Shown here: positions 8,701 to 16,190 of the stretch, piece after piece | Position numbering within the stretch: position 1 is the stretch's first letter | Layout of the letters: each line of letters opens with the position of its first letter | Assembly: GCF_017355405.1 (NCBI RefSeq) | Contig: NZ_CP061177.1 | Span: 1,471,001 to 1,535,000 of the forward strand | From: Roseomonas haemaphysalidis | GTDB lineage: Bacteria; Pseudomonadota; Alphaproteobacteria; Acetobacterales; Acetobacteraceae | Direction of reading: 5' to 3' | DNA: 64,000 nucleotides | Position numbers and translations under genes: made by a program | Notes under the pieces: model-generated | Database searches by the model: none | What the model saw: the letters and a program-made list of their open reading frames with translations, nothing else | What the model was told of the DNA's origin: nothing

Positions 8701-10890
8701 GTCGGACACCGTGATGGTGTAGGCGACCCGCAGCGGCCGCGTGGCGTCCGGCACCTCGGGCAGGCTGGCGGTGAACACGGCCTTGCCGGCGGCATCCGTG
8801 GTCACGCTGCCGCCGGGCACCTCGCCGCCGGCCAGCGGCTCCTCGGCCAGGCCGAAGCGCCAGCCGTCCCACGGGCTGCGGCGGGCGGTGCCGTCGGCGG
8901 CATCCGCCGCGAAGGGGGCGGGGTCCAGCGACAGGCTGCCTTCCACCGCGCCTTCCAGGTCGGCGGCAGGGGCGCCGTACAGGAAGCGGGCTTCCAGCGG
9001 GACCTCCAGCGGCGTGCCGGGCACCAGCGGGCCGGGGGCGGGGCCGAAGCTGACCGCCAGGCGCTCCGGCACAAAGGCATCCACCCGGAAGGTGGCGGTG
9101 GCCACGGGTGGCTGAGTCGGCTCGACCCGCGCTTCCAGCGTCCAGGCGCCGGCGGCGGCGCCGTTGGACAGCGGCACGGACCAGGACAGCGCGCCGTCCG
9201 CGCCGCGCGGCGGCACGGCCTCGGCCGCCACCTGCCCGTTGGGGCGCAGCAGCCGCAGGCGCAGCGGCACGTCGCGCGGCTGGCCGGCGGCATCACGCAG
9301 CAGCGCGGTCATGTTCACCGTCTCGCCCGGACGATAGATGCCGCGGTCCAGCCACAGGAAGGCGTCCAGCGGCCCGGGATGCGGCATGCCCTCGGCGCCG
9401 CGGTCGGACAGGTCAAAGGCGGCGGCATCGAGGTTCAGCGCCACCAGGTCGTCGCCCAGCACCGCGTGCAGCGCCACGGGGGCCACCGGGCCCTCGCCGC
9501 GCAGCAGGGGCGCGGCAAAGCGCACCAGCCCGTCGGCGCCGGTTTCGGCCTCGGCCAGGATGTCGTTGTTGCGCGCCATCAGCGCGACCTTCACGCCCGC
9601 GCGCGGCCGTGCCTCCTGCAGCGAGCGGACCTGCGCGGCCAGTCCCGCCGCGCCGCGCCACGCCGTGACGCCGAGGTCGGTGCTCAGGATGTTCAGCCCC
9701 GTGGCCACGGGGCCGTCCTCGCCGTTGCGGGCTTCGGCATCGCGCGCCAGCAGCACGTAAAGCCCGGGGCCGGCGGTGGCGATCTCGGCCGGCAGCGGCA
9801 GCACGATGCGCGACAAGGCGTTGCGGCGGAACCCGGGCACCTCCGCCGTGCCCTGCCACACGGTGCGGCCCCAGCTGTCGGACACGTCCTCGGCGGAGTA
9901 GGCGCTGATCGCCTCGGTGATGGTGTTTTCGCGGCCAAAGGGCAGCAGGTTGCGTTCCGTCACCCGCACCAGCCGCAGCGCCAGCTTCTCGACATTCATG
10001 GTGGCCAGGCCGACGCGGGCCGCCTGGCCGCGCGGCAGCAGAAAGCGGCTGCCGTCGAAGGCCAGCCGCGCGGTGCGGTCGGGCATGGCGATGTTGACGG
10101 GCGTTTCCGCCAGCAGCCGCGCGCCGTCCTCGCCGGGCAGGCCGGCACGCAGCGTCAGCCGGGTGCTGCGGCCCCAGGGCAGGCCGGCGACGCAGAGCGC
10201 GCCGTCCTCGCGCGTCACGGCCATGTCCGGCAGCGCGGGCTCGGCGCGCACCCAGTCGGCGGGGCGGAACGCCGGGTCGCGGCTCAGGGTGCCGGCGAAG
10301 CTGATGCAGGCGCGGGCCGGCTCGGCTTCCGGCTCGGTCCGCACGCGCTGCACCAGCAGGCCGGCGGCACGGCGGGCGGTGGCCAGGGCTTCGCGCGCCG
10401 CCGCGTCGCGCGGCGCGCGCTCCACCACCGCGTCCAGCATGGCGATGGCCTGCGGCCAGCGGTTCAGCTGCTGCAACGCCACGGACATGACGCGCAGCGC
10501 GGGGATTTCCGGCTCGCCGGCTTCCACCAGCCCGAAGTTCTGCCACGCCGCCTGCAACGCGCGCGCCGGCTGCGCCGGCGTGCGGGCCAGCTGCGCGCGG
10601 GCCAGCGACAGCCACATCCCGGGCGCGGGCTCCGGCATGCCCAGGCGCTGCTCCCAGGCCAGGGCCGCCGCGTTCCAGTCCTGCCGTCCTTCGGCCTCGC
10701 GCGCCCGCGCTTCCGCCTGCTGGCGCTGCTGCGCCGTGGCGCCGGCGGGAAAGCGCCGGGACAGCTCCGCCGCATAGCCGGAGGCATCGGCGGACAGGCC
10801 GGGCACCTCCACCGCCTGCTGCGCCAGGGCCGGCGTGGTGCCGGCCAGCAGCAGCACGAGCCCGAAAGCACGCGACAGGGACAGGAACAT
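5737..10890 (-). CDS. Bacterial alpha-2-macroglobulin family protein (YfhM-like)
   Basis: This large 1717-residue envelope protein has a cleavable signal peptide (residues 1-23, ending ALA-QQ) and no lipobox cysteine, unlike E. coli YfhM, which is a lipoprotein. The middle has repeated macroglobulin-like beta-domains, including LWLDRGIYRPGETVNMTALL. The bait-region neighbourhood is followed by the thioester motif LWCAEQSATK with Cys at about residue 1286 (CxEQ intact). An alpha-helical thioester domain then follows. The family is thought to trap proteases that enter the periplasm, and PBP1C to repair the wall. The gene is first in a two-gene operon with pbpC. A 1838-codon open frame on the other strand is a GC artefact. 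Confidence 0.92.
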   Translation of the reverse strand: MFLSLSRAFGLVLLLAGTTPALAQQAVEVPGLSADASGYAAELSRRFPAGATAQQRQQAEARAREAEGRQDWNAAALAWEQRLGMPEPAPGMWLSLARAQLARTPAQPARALQAAWQNFGLVEAGEPEIPALRVMSVALQQLNRWPQAIAMLDAVVERAPRDAAAREALATARRAAGLLVQRVRTEPEAEPARACISFAGTLSRDPAFRPADWVRAEPALPDMAVTREDGALCVAGLPWGRSTRLTLRAGLPGEDGARLLAETPVNIAMPDRTARLAFDGSRFLLPRGQAARVGLATMNVEKLALRLVRVTERNLLPFGRENTITEAISAYSAEDVSDSWGRTVWQGTAEVPGFRRNALSRIVLPLPAEIATAGPGLYVLLARDAEARNGEDGPVATGLNILSTDLGVTAWRGAAGLAAQVRSLQEARPRAGVKVALMARNNDILAEAETGADGLVRFAAPLLRGEGPVAPVALHAVLGDDLVALNLDAAAFDLSDRGAEGMPHPGPLDAFLWLDRGIYRPGETVNMTALLRDAAGQPRDVPLRLRLLRPNGQVAAEAVPPRGADGALSWSVPLSNGAAAGAWTLEARVEPTQPPVATATFRVDAFVPERLAVSFGPAPGPLVPGTPLEVPLEARFLYGAPAADLEGAVEGSLSLDPAPFAADAADGTARRSPWDGWRFGLAEEPLAGGEVPGGSVTTDAAGKAVFTASLPEVPDATRPLRVAYTITVSDPNGRGSTARVELPVRGANPFVAIRPAFDGGSVDANAEAAFDVALVSPNGAALGGRLAAKLVRERPEWRIVTRGSVARYQTVWRDEPVDTATLTTAPGTPARFARALPFGRYRLEVTQPGGLAIAAIRFRSGWVGSDSAEVPDKVDVSADQRAYAPGATARIRINPPFAGRASIAVLTDRLVSVQEADIAAGGGEVTVPVDAAWGPGAYVAVTLFRPGAAAEGQPRRALGLAWVALDPAPRRLAVAIETPDLLRPRQRVEVPVRIGNSAGPARLTLAAVDEGVLRITAFPSPDPVAHFLGRRRLGTDIRDDYGRLIPPPEGELAALRQGGDMDAGDAVQPPQRVVSLFSGIVEAGADGVARVPLDLPDFAGELRLMVVAWSGERVGGASRAVTVRDPVVAEAMLPRFLAPGDTARLPLLLHNIELPQGEVAATITLEGPLALDGPARLAATLATGARAQPFATLRATGAGEGVVRLAVTGPGGFRADRESRITIRSSRPRVTEVAVTELAPGAEARIAPDLSRFVPGSTVVRATWGQPVRYDADALMRAALEFPLWCAEQSATKVLALATASGLPQREQQLGSAIASLLDKQRFDGLFGMWSAQNEASPWISAYAVEALARARDSGATVPEGALNAALVALARDADDVSPTTPEELADQAYRLHALALAGRPLPGATRRLAEQLDALPTPLARAQLGAALARMGDAPRAEAAFRAALEAGTRRFWFHDYGSAARDTLAVTLLLRESRLLPDRLAAQLGRLPGARELSPDTTSTQEQAWAVLLAASLGQGAQPVRIALDGSALPAAPVVSATPGGAVTARNAGDRATIQSVSVTGLPAQPLPAARAGLRVSRRFLAMDGSDLNLDALRQNTRFILLLEARAEDGDSHRTLVQQGLPAGWEVASRLPSGTVPGMDFLGELTEPDTTAALDDRFALATELTASRPAGRFAVVLRAVTPGRFELPGAEARDMYRPAVFARQNSGRIDVQPVE

Positions 10891-10994
10891 GGTGCCGGGT
10901 TTCCTTGGACTCGATGCGGTCGGCTTTACGGCACCTTAAGGCAGCACCGTGACCGTGTCGTTGCAATCATGCCCGCCACCCCGGCGCCAGCGCC

Positions 10995-12878
10995 TCAGCC
11001 CCCCGGAACCACCTGCCTCAGGCGGTGGACGTTGCGCGCCGCACCCTGGCTCAGCCAGTCGGGCAAGGCTTCCGGCGCCATCGGCTCGGCGTACAGGAAG
11101 CCCTGGACCACGTCGCAGCCCAGGGCCTGCAGCATGGCGGCCTGGCGCTCGTCTTCCACGCCCTCGGCCACCACCGCCAGGCCCAGGCCACCCGCCAGCG
11201 ACACGGTGGCGCGCACGATCTCGGCCGCGCGGGCGTCCAGCCCCAGGCGCTGCACGAAGCGCTTGTCCAGCTTCACGCCATCCAGCGGCAGGCGCAGCAG
11301 TTGCGACAGGCCAGAATTGCCGGTGCCGAAGTCGTCCAGCACCAGCCGGGCACCGCGGCCGCGCAGCGCCGCCAACTGGTCCAGCGTGCTGTCGCTGACC
11401 CGCTCCAGCAGCACTTCCTCCGTGATCTCGATCTCGATGTCGCGCAGCGACAGCCCGGCGCGTTCCACCTGGGTGGCGAGCTGCAGCGCGATGCCGGCGC
11501 GCGATACCTCGGCCGCCGACAGGTTCAGCGCCAGCCGCGTGCCGGCCAGCGCGGCGGCGGCGGGCCCCGCGCGCAGCGTGGCAAAGGCGGCCAGCGCCAG
11601 GTCCCGCACCGCGTGGCCGAAGCGCGCGGTGCGCTCGGGCCCGATCACCGCCAGCATCTCGCCCGGCGGCACGGCGCCGACCTCGGGGTGGGTCCAGCGC
11701 GCCAGCGCTTCCAGCGCCACCAGCGCATGCGGGGTGCCCAGCGTGACGATCGGCTGCAACTGGACGCTGGCGCCCGGCACCGGCTGCCCGGTGCCGGCCA
11801 CGGGCGCGCCGGCATCAAAGGCGCGCAGCATCAGCGCGATCCGCAGCAACTGCGCCGCGTCCTCGCGCCGGGCGTGGCCGATGCTCCCCCGGCCGCCCTG
11901 CTTGGCGCGGATCAGCGCCTCGTCGGCGATGCGCAGCACGATGCCGGCGCGCTCCTCCGGCGCGGCGTCCGCCGGCACGTCCTCCGGCGCGAGGGCGACG
12001 CCCAGAGTGGCGCCGAGCCGCAGCAGGCGGCTGCCGAACGGCACCGGGCGGTGCAGCGCGGCGCTGGCGCGGCTGGCGATCTCGCACACCGCCGCGTGGC
12101 CGCCCGGCTCGGGCAGCAGCAGGACGAATTCATCGCCGCCGATCCGCCCCACCATGTCCGAAGGGCGCACCGCTTCCCGCAGGCGCTGCGCCGCCGCCTG
12201 CAGCAGCGCGTCGCCGGCGGCATGCCCTTCGCTGTCGTTGGCTTCCTTGAAGTGGTCGAGGTCGATGGCGATCACCGCCACCGCGCCGCCGGCGGCCAGG
12301 CTTTCGGCCAGCGCGGTCATGGTGGCGCGCCGGTTGGGCAGGCCGGTCAAGGGGTCGGTCAGCGCCGCCTCGCGCGTGTGGCGCAGCGCGCGGCGCAGTT
12401 CCAGGTTGGCGGTCACTGCCCGTGCCAGGGTCTGCAGGGTGCCCACTTCGCTGGTTTCAAAGGTGCGGGACTTGTTGTCGAACACGCACAGGCTGCCCAG
12501 CGCGTGGCCTTCGGGATTGACCAGGGGCACGCCGAGATAGGCGCGCAGCGCCGCCGGGCCGGTGACAAAGGGATTGTCGCGGAAACGCTCGTCGCGCGTC
12601 GCGTCCGGCACCACCAGGGGCTGGCCGGGGGCCAGGATGGTGTGGGCGCAGAAGGAATCCTCGCGCGGCAGCTCCGCGATGTCGGCGCCCACCCTGGCCT
12701 TGTTCCATTGGCGCCCCGCATCGACCAGCGACACCATGGCGATCGGGCTTTGGGTCAGGCGGGCCGCCAGGGCCACGAGGTCGTCGAACGCGGCTTCGCT
12801 GCCGGTATCGAGAACGCGGTAGCTTTGCAGCGCGGCAAGACGTTCGGCCTCGTTCAAAGGCAAAGGGGCAGGCGACAT
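10995..12878 (-). CDS. GAF-GGDEF-EAL cyclic-di-GMP protein
   Basis: This is a soluble 627-residue signalling protein with three domains in order. A GAF sensor comes first (about residues 10-150; starts NEAERLAALQSYRVLDT, with FCAHTI and a YLGVPL-type strand). A diguanylate cyclase domain follows with DPLTGLPNRRATM and an intact RIGGDEFVLLL active site. The last is a phosphodiesterase domain with ALEALARW, DDFGTGNSGL, KLDKRFVQ and VVAEGVEDE. Both catalytic signatures look complete, so it may make or break cyclic-di-GMP. I chose the ATG at 12878 because AAGGA lies five bases upstream; the frame stays open to 12908. It has no transmembrane segment and no obvious operon partner. Confidence 0.92.
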   Translation of the reverse strand: MSPAPLPLNEAERLAALQSYRVLDTGSEAAFDDLVALAARLTQSPIAMVSLVDAGRQWNKARVGADIAELPREDSFCAHTILAPGQPLVVPDATRDERFRDNPFVTGPAALRAYLGVPLVNPEGHALGSLCVFDNKSRTFETSEVGTLQTLARAVTANLELRRALRHTREAALTDPLTGLPNRRATMTALAESLAAGGAVAVIAIDLDHFKEANDSEGHAAGDALLQAAAQRLREAVRPSDMVGRIGGDEFVLLLPEPGGHAAVCEIASRASAALHRPVPFGSRLLRLGATLGVALAPEDVPADAAPEERAGIVLRIADEALIRAKQGGRGSIGHARREDAAQLLRIALMLRAFDAGAPVAGTGQPVPGASVQLQPIVTLGTPHALVALEALARWTHPEVGAVPPGEMLAVIGPERTARFGHAVRDLALAAFATLRAGPAAAALAGTRLALNLSAAEVSRAGIALQLATQVERAGLSLRDIEIEITEEVLLERVSDSTLDQLAALRGRGARLVLDDFGTGNSGLSQLLRLPLDGVKLDKRFVQRLGLDARAAEIVRATVSLAGGLGLAVVAEGVEDERQAAMLQALGCDVVQGFLYAEPMAPEALPDWLSQGAARNVHRLRQVVPGG

Positions 12879-13042
12879 GGCGTCCTTCGCAACGGCCCAG
12901 GCCTGCACGCCACGCGAAAGGCGGGGCGCCGTTCAGGCTGCGGTTCGCCATAAAAGCTAACCGATGCGGCGTCGCGATCAACGTCCGGTTGGAAATTCCG
13001 ACACAACTTTACAGGTCGCGCGGCCCCGGCGCGCCGCAGCCG

Positions 13043-13387
13043 TCACAACCGCCGCGCGGCCTGCCCGAAGGCATCGCGCGCGGCGATCAGCGCGCCGATG
13101 CTGCGCTGATGCAGCTTGGCGCTGGCCGCATCACCGGGCTCGATCTCGCAGCCCATGTCCTGCGCGGCATCGACGCCCTCGGCCAGCTGGTCGTGCACGC
13201 TGTCCAGCCGCTCGCGCATGCTGTCGGCCTGCAGCTCGCCGGCCCAGTCGCTGATCACCGCCGCGGCTTCCCGCTGCAACCGGGCGGCGTCGAAACCGCG
13301 GGCGATCAGATCGGAAAAACGGCGCAACGCCGCCTGCGCGGGATCGGCGGCGGGGCGGGCGGGAGCGGGCTTCGCGGGTTTGCTCAT
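13043..13387 (-). CDS. Small conserved-looking protein of unknown function
   Basis: A 114-residue protein that I do not recognise. It opens with a Lys/Pro/Ala-rich tail (SKPAKPAPARPAADPA) and continues with a helical, charged body, AALRRFSDLIARGFDAARL then DWAGELQADSMRERLDSVHDQL. It ends in a likely helix with SIGALIAARDAFGQAARRL. No signal peptide or membrane segment is visible. The ATG at 13387 is preferred because upstream in-frame codons have non-coding composition. It is monocistronic and lies between the GGDEF gene and an AT-richer gap. Confidence 0.6.
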   Translation of the reverse strand: MSKPAKPAPARPAADPAQAALRRFSDLIARGFDAARLQREAAAVISDWAGELQADSMRERLDSVHDQLAEGVDAAQDMGCEIEPGDAASAKLHQRSIGALIAARDAFGQAARRL

Positions 13388-13817
13388 GGCTGGTGTTCCG
13401 TGTTGGGCGGAGCGTAATGCATGAACGAATCGGGAACAAGCGCCTGCGAGGAGCGGCCGGTGAGGCTTCGAGCCCTGCGCCGAGTGCAGCCGGGCCATGG
13501 CAGATCAGGGCTATCACGAAAATGCGAGGCGTAGCATACAGGGGCAGGGTTATTTCTTGTCCGGTTTCGATGCTCAAAATGCGCAAAGTGAACGCGGAAA
13601 AAATGCAACAGTCTCCAATTTGCGACTTGCTGGGCAAAATGCTGTGGCAGGCGCAGCCGAACGTTGCTGTGGCGGCTCCCCCGCGACCGGATGCCGGCGC
13701 ATGAGCGGGACGCGGCGGCGGCGCGTGGCGCATGGCTTGCCAGGCCGGCATGCCTGGCTGCAACCGGAAGCCGGCCGTGCCCGTATGGTTGGCAGGACTG
13801 CCGGGGGATATCGCATC
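13388..13817. other. 430-base gap with locally AT-rich stretch and a perfect inverted repeat
   Basis: No gene is convincing here. Bases about 13500-13660 are visibly richer in A and T than the surroundings (runs such as GGAAAAAATGCAAC), which suggests a promoter region or foreign or decayed DNA. A perfect inverted repeat GCCAGGC-CGGCAT-GCCTGGC spans 13739-13758. Open frames cross the region on both strands but have low-complexity Arg/Ala composition. Confidence 0.4.
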
Positions 13818-14078
13818 GTGGCGGACGCGCGGCCAAGCCTGGGCGACCTGATCCAGGGGCTGGAAATGCTGGAAGAGGTGATCGTCGACGGCGACGCGGT
13901 CGCCCGCGCGGTGGCGCTCTGCCTGCTGGCCCTGCTGATCGACCGCTTTCCCACTCTGGACCTGCAGGAACGCGCCGAGGACATGCTGGCCTCGTTCCTG
14001 GCCGACTACCCGACGGGCGCGGAACTCCGGGCCACCATCGGCCGGCTGCGCACCGCGCCGCAACGCAGCCTGAGCTGA
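13818..14078 (+). CDS. Small hypothetical protein
   Basis: An 86-residue acidic helical protein with no recognised family. The body (PSLGDLIQGLEMLEEVIVDGDAVARAVALCLLALLIDRFPTL and on to AELRATIGRLR, split here by a short loop) has good coding composition. The codons upstream of 13818 are Arg-rich and look non-coding. The GTG at 13818 has GGGGGA about nine bases upstream; the ATGs at 13785 and 13701 are alternatives. The central hydrophobic stretch (VALCLLALLI) is too short for a clear membrane anchor. It ends 163 bases before the Na/Pi cotransporter, with no clear link to it. Confidence 0.55.
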   Translation: MADARPSLGDLIQGLEMLEEVIVDGDAVARAVALCLLALLIDRFPTLDLQERAEDMLASFLADYPTGAELRATIGRLRTAPQRSLS

Positions 14079-14241
14079 GCCACGCCGGGTCGGCGGTGGC
14101 GATCGCCGGCAGGCGTGGTCCAAAGCATTGGTTCCGGGAGCCAGCCCGCCGGGCCGGAGCGCCGGATGTCGTAAAACCGTCATCGATTCGTCATAACGTC
14201 GCCCCGGCAGCCCCGCCGGATGTCAGGGGAGGCCTTGTGCC

Positions 14242-15906
14242 ATGACGTTCGTGGTTGCCGTGATCAGCTTGGCGGGCGCCATCGCGCTGTTGCTGTGGGG
14301 CACGCGCATGGTGCAGACCGGCGTGCAACGCGCCTTCGGGCCGCGCCTGCGGGTGGTGCTGGCGCGCGCGCTGCGGCACCGGCCGGGCGCCTTTCTGGCC
14401 GGGCTCGGCGTCACCGCCGCCCTGCAAAGCAGCACGGCCACGGGGCTGATGGCGGCGGGCTTCGCGGCCAGCGGCGTGGTCGGGCTGGTGCCGGCGCTGG
14501 CGGTGATGCTGGGGGCTAATGTCGGCACCACGCTGATCGTGCAGCTGCTGTCCTTTGACGTCGCCTTTCTGTCGCCCATGCTGATCCTGGCGGGCTTTCT
14601 GCTGTTCCGCCGTCCCGCCGGCAGCCGCGCGCACGACCTGGGCCGCGCCGTGATCGGGCTGGGCCTGATGCTGCTGGCCTTGCGCCAGCTGATGGAGCTG
14701 ATGGCGCCGCTGGAGCAGTCCGCCACGCTGCGCGAGCTGTTGCGCATGATCTCCGTGGTGCCGCTGCTGGATGTGCTGCTGGCCGCCGTGCTGACCTGGG
14801 CGATGCACTCCTCGGTCGCCGTGGTGCTGCTGGTGATGTCGCTGGCGGGCCACGGCATCGTGCCGCCGGAGGCCGCCTTCGCGCTGGTGCTGGGCGCCAA
14901 CCTGGGCAGCGCCGCCAACCCGCTGCTGGAAGGCGCCGGGCGGGCCGACCCGGCGGCGCGGCGCCTGCCGCTGGGCAACCTGGTGAACCGGCTGGCGGGC
15001 GTGGCGCTGGCCTTGCCGCTGCTGCCCTGGCTGGCCGGCGTGATGCCGCCCCTGGCGGGCGACGCGCCGCGCGCGGTGGCGCTATTCCACACCGGCTTCA
15101 ACCTCGTGCTCGCGCTGGTCTTCCTGCCGCTGCTCGGCCCCTATGCCGCGCTGCTGCGCCGTTGGCTGCCGGCGCGGCCGCAGGCGGCCGACCCCGGGGC
15201 GCCGCTGTATCTCGACCCCGCGGCGCAGCCCGCCCTGGCGCTGGGTGCCGCGACGCGCGAGGCGTTGCGGCTGGCCGACCTGCTGCAGGGGCTGCTGGCC
15301 ACCGCCGACGCCGCGCTGGCCGCGCGCGGCGGCACCCGCGGCACGCCCCCCGGCAGCAAGGAACTGGACGAGGCGCTGAGCCGGCTGGCCGATTCCATCC
15401 GCACCTACCTCGCGGCGCTGGATACCGAATCGCTGGAGCCGCGCGACCATCAGCGGCTGGGCGAGATCGTGGTCTTCGTGACGCAGCTGGACCAGGCGGG
15501 CAGCGTGGCGCGCCGCATCCTGCTGCCGCATGCCGTGGCGCTGGGCCGCCAGCCGCACCCGCCCGCCCCGGCCGCGCTGCAGGAGCTGCGCGCCGCGCTG
15601 GCGCGGCTCACCGCCAACCTGCGCACCGCCGCATCCCTGTTCATGACGGAGGACCCGCGCGCCGCGCGACTGCTGGCCGAGGAAAAAGAAGCCTTCCGCA
15701 CCCTGGAGGCCGAGGCGACGCGCCGCTACCTGGAGCACCTGCGCGGCAGCGGCGGTGGCGATGCGCTGGTGCTGGATCTCCTGCGCGACATCAAGCAGAT
15801 CAACAGCCATCTCGTGGCCGCCGCCGCCTATCCGGTGCTGGAGCGGCTGGGCGTGCTGCTGCCCAGCCGGGTGCTGGGGACGGAAGGCGTGGCCGGGGGG
15901 GAATAG
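14242..15906 (+). CDS. Na+/phosphate cotransporter family protein with PhoU-like tail
   Basis: This 554-residue inner-membrane protein belongs to the NptA/YjbB (Na/Pi-cotransporter II) family. Residues 1-310 form several hydrophobic segments and contain the two inverted family repeats: ALQSSTATGLMAAGFAASG (QSST motif) near residue 55, and the second copy around MHSSVAVVLLVMSLAG with ALVLGANLGSAANPLLEG. The rest is a soluble helical domain (EALRLADLLQGLLATAD to the end) like PhoU. It probably exports or imports phosphate with sodium, regulated by the PhoU-like part. The gene stands alone. A 16-base perfect stem-loop lies 17 bases after the stop. Confidence 0.88.
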   Translation: MTFVVAVISLAGAIALLLWGTRMVQTGVQRAFGPRLRVVLARALRHRPGAFLAGLGVTAALQSSTATGLMAAGFAASGVVGLVPALAVMLGANVGTTLIVQLLSFDVAFLSPMLILAGFLLFRRPAGSRAHDLGRAVIGLGLMLLALRQLMELMAPLEQSATLRELLRMISVVPLLDVLLAAVLTWAMHSSVAVVLLVMSLAGHGIVPPEAAFALVLGANLGSAANPLLEGAGRADPAARRLPLGNLVNRLAGVALALPLLPWLAGVMPPLAGDAPRAVALFHTGFNLVLALVFLPLLGPYAALLRRWLPARPQAADPGAPLYLDPAAQPALALGAATREALRLADLLQGLLATADAALAARGGTRGTPPGSKELDEALSRLADSIRTYLAALDTESLEPRDHQRLGEIVVFVTQLDQAGSVARRILLPHAVALGRQPHPPAPAALQELRAALARLTANLRTAASLFMTEDPRAARLLAEEKEAFRTLEAEATRRYLEHLRGSGGGDALVLDLLRDIKQINSHLVAAAAYPVLERLGVLLPSRVLGTEGVAGGE

Positions 15907-15922
15907 GCGCCCCCGCGCCGCT

Positions 15923-15938
15923 GTCCTGGCGTCAGGAC
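15923..15938 (+). terminator. Perfect short stem-loop downstream of the Na/Pi cotransporter gene
   Basis: GTCCTG-GCGT-CAGGAC forms a perfect 6-bp stem with a tetraloop. There is no T-run directly after it; a T6 run sits about 45 bases further on, inside GCAAAATTTTTTCG. Confidence 0.35.
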
Positions 15939-16078
15939 GCGCGGCCAGGATTCGGGGATGCGCCGCCGGCCCGCCGCAAAATTTTTTCGTCGCTGTGGCG
16001 GCTGTGCCCAAGCCTGTGGAGAACCCCTGATAACCGGCTGCTAGCAGGCTTTTCTGCGGTGCTGGCTGAAGGGGGATA

Positions 16079-16097
16079 ACCCCTATCCTTGGGGTGT
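16079..16097 (+). promoter_or_regulatory. Candidate operator (possible NrdR-type box) upstream of nrdA
   Basis: ACCCCTATCCTTGGGGTGT is an imperfect palindrome (ACCCC...GGGGT) about 95 bases before the nrdA start. NrdR boxes are 16-bp AT-centred palindromes usually found as pairs 31-32 bases apart. I see no second copy at that spacing, so this is tentative. Confidence 0.25.
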
Positions 16098-16190
16098 GCC
16101 CTGCATCCCGGCGCTAAATCTGGTGTTGAAGGCGGCGGGCGGCGGGTGCAAACCTCCGCCCCTCGACGCCACTCTCAAGGATGACCCGCC

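Noticed and set aside
7024..12540. An 1838-codon open frame on the plus strand
   Set aside because: It is antisense to the alpha-2-macroglobulin and GGDEF-EAL genes, shows no domain, and arises from the codon bias of GC-rich DNA.
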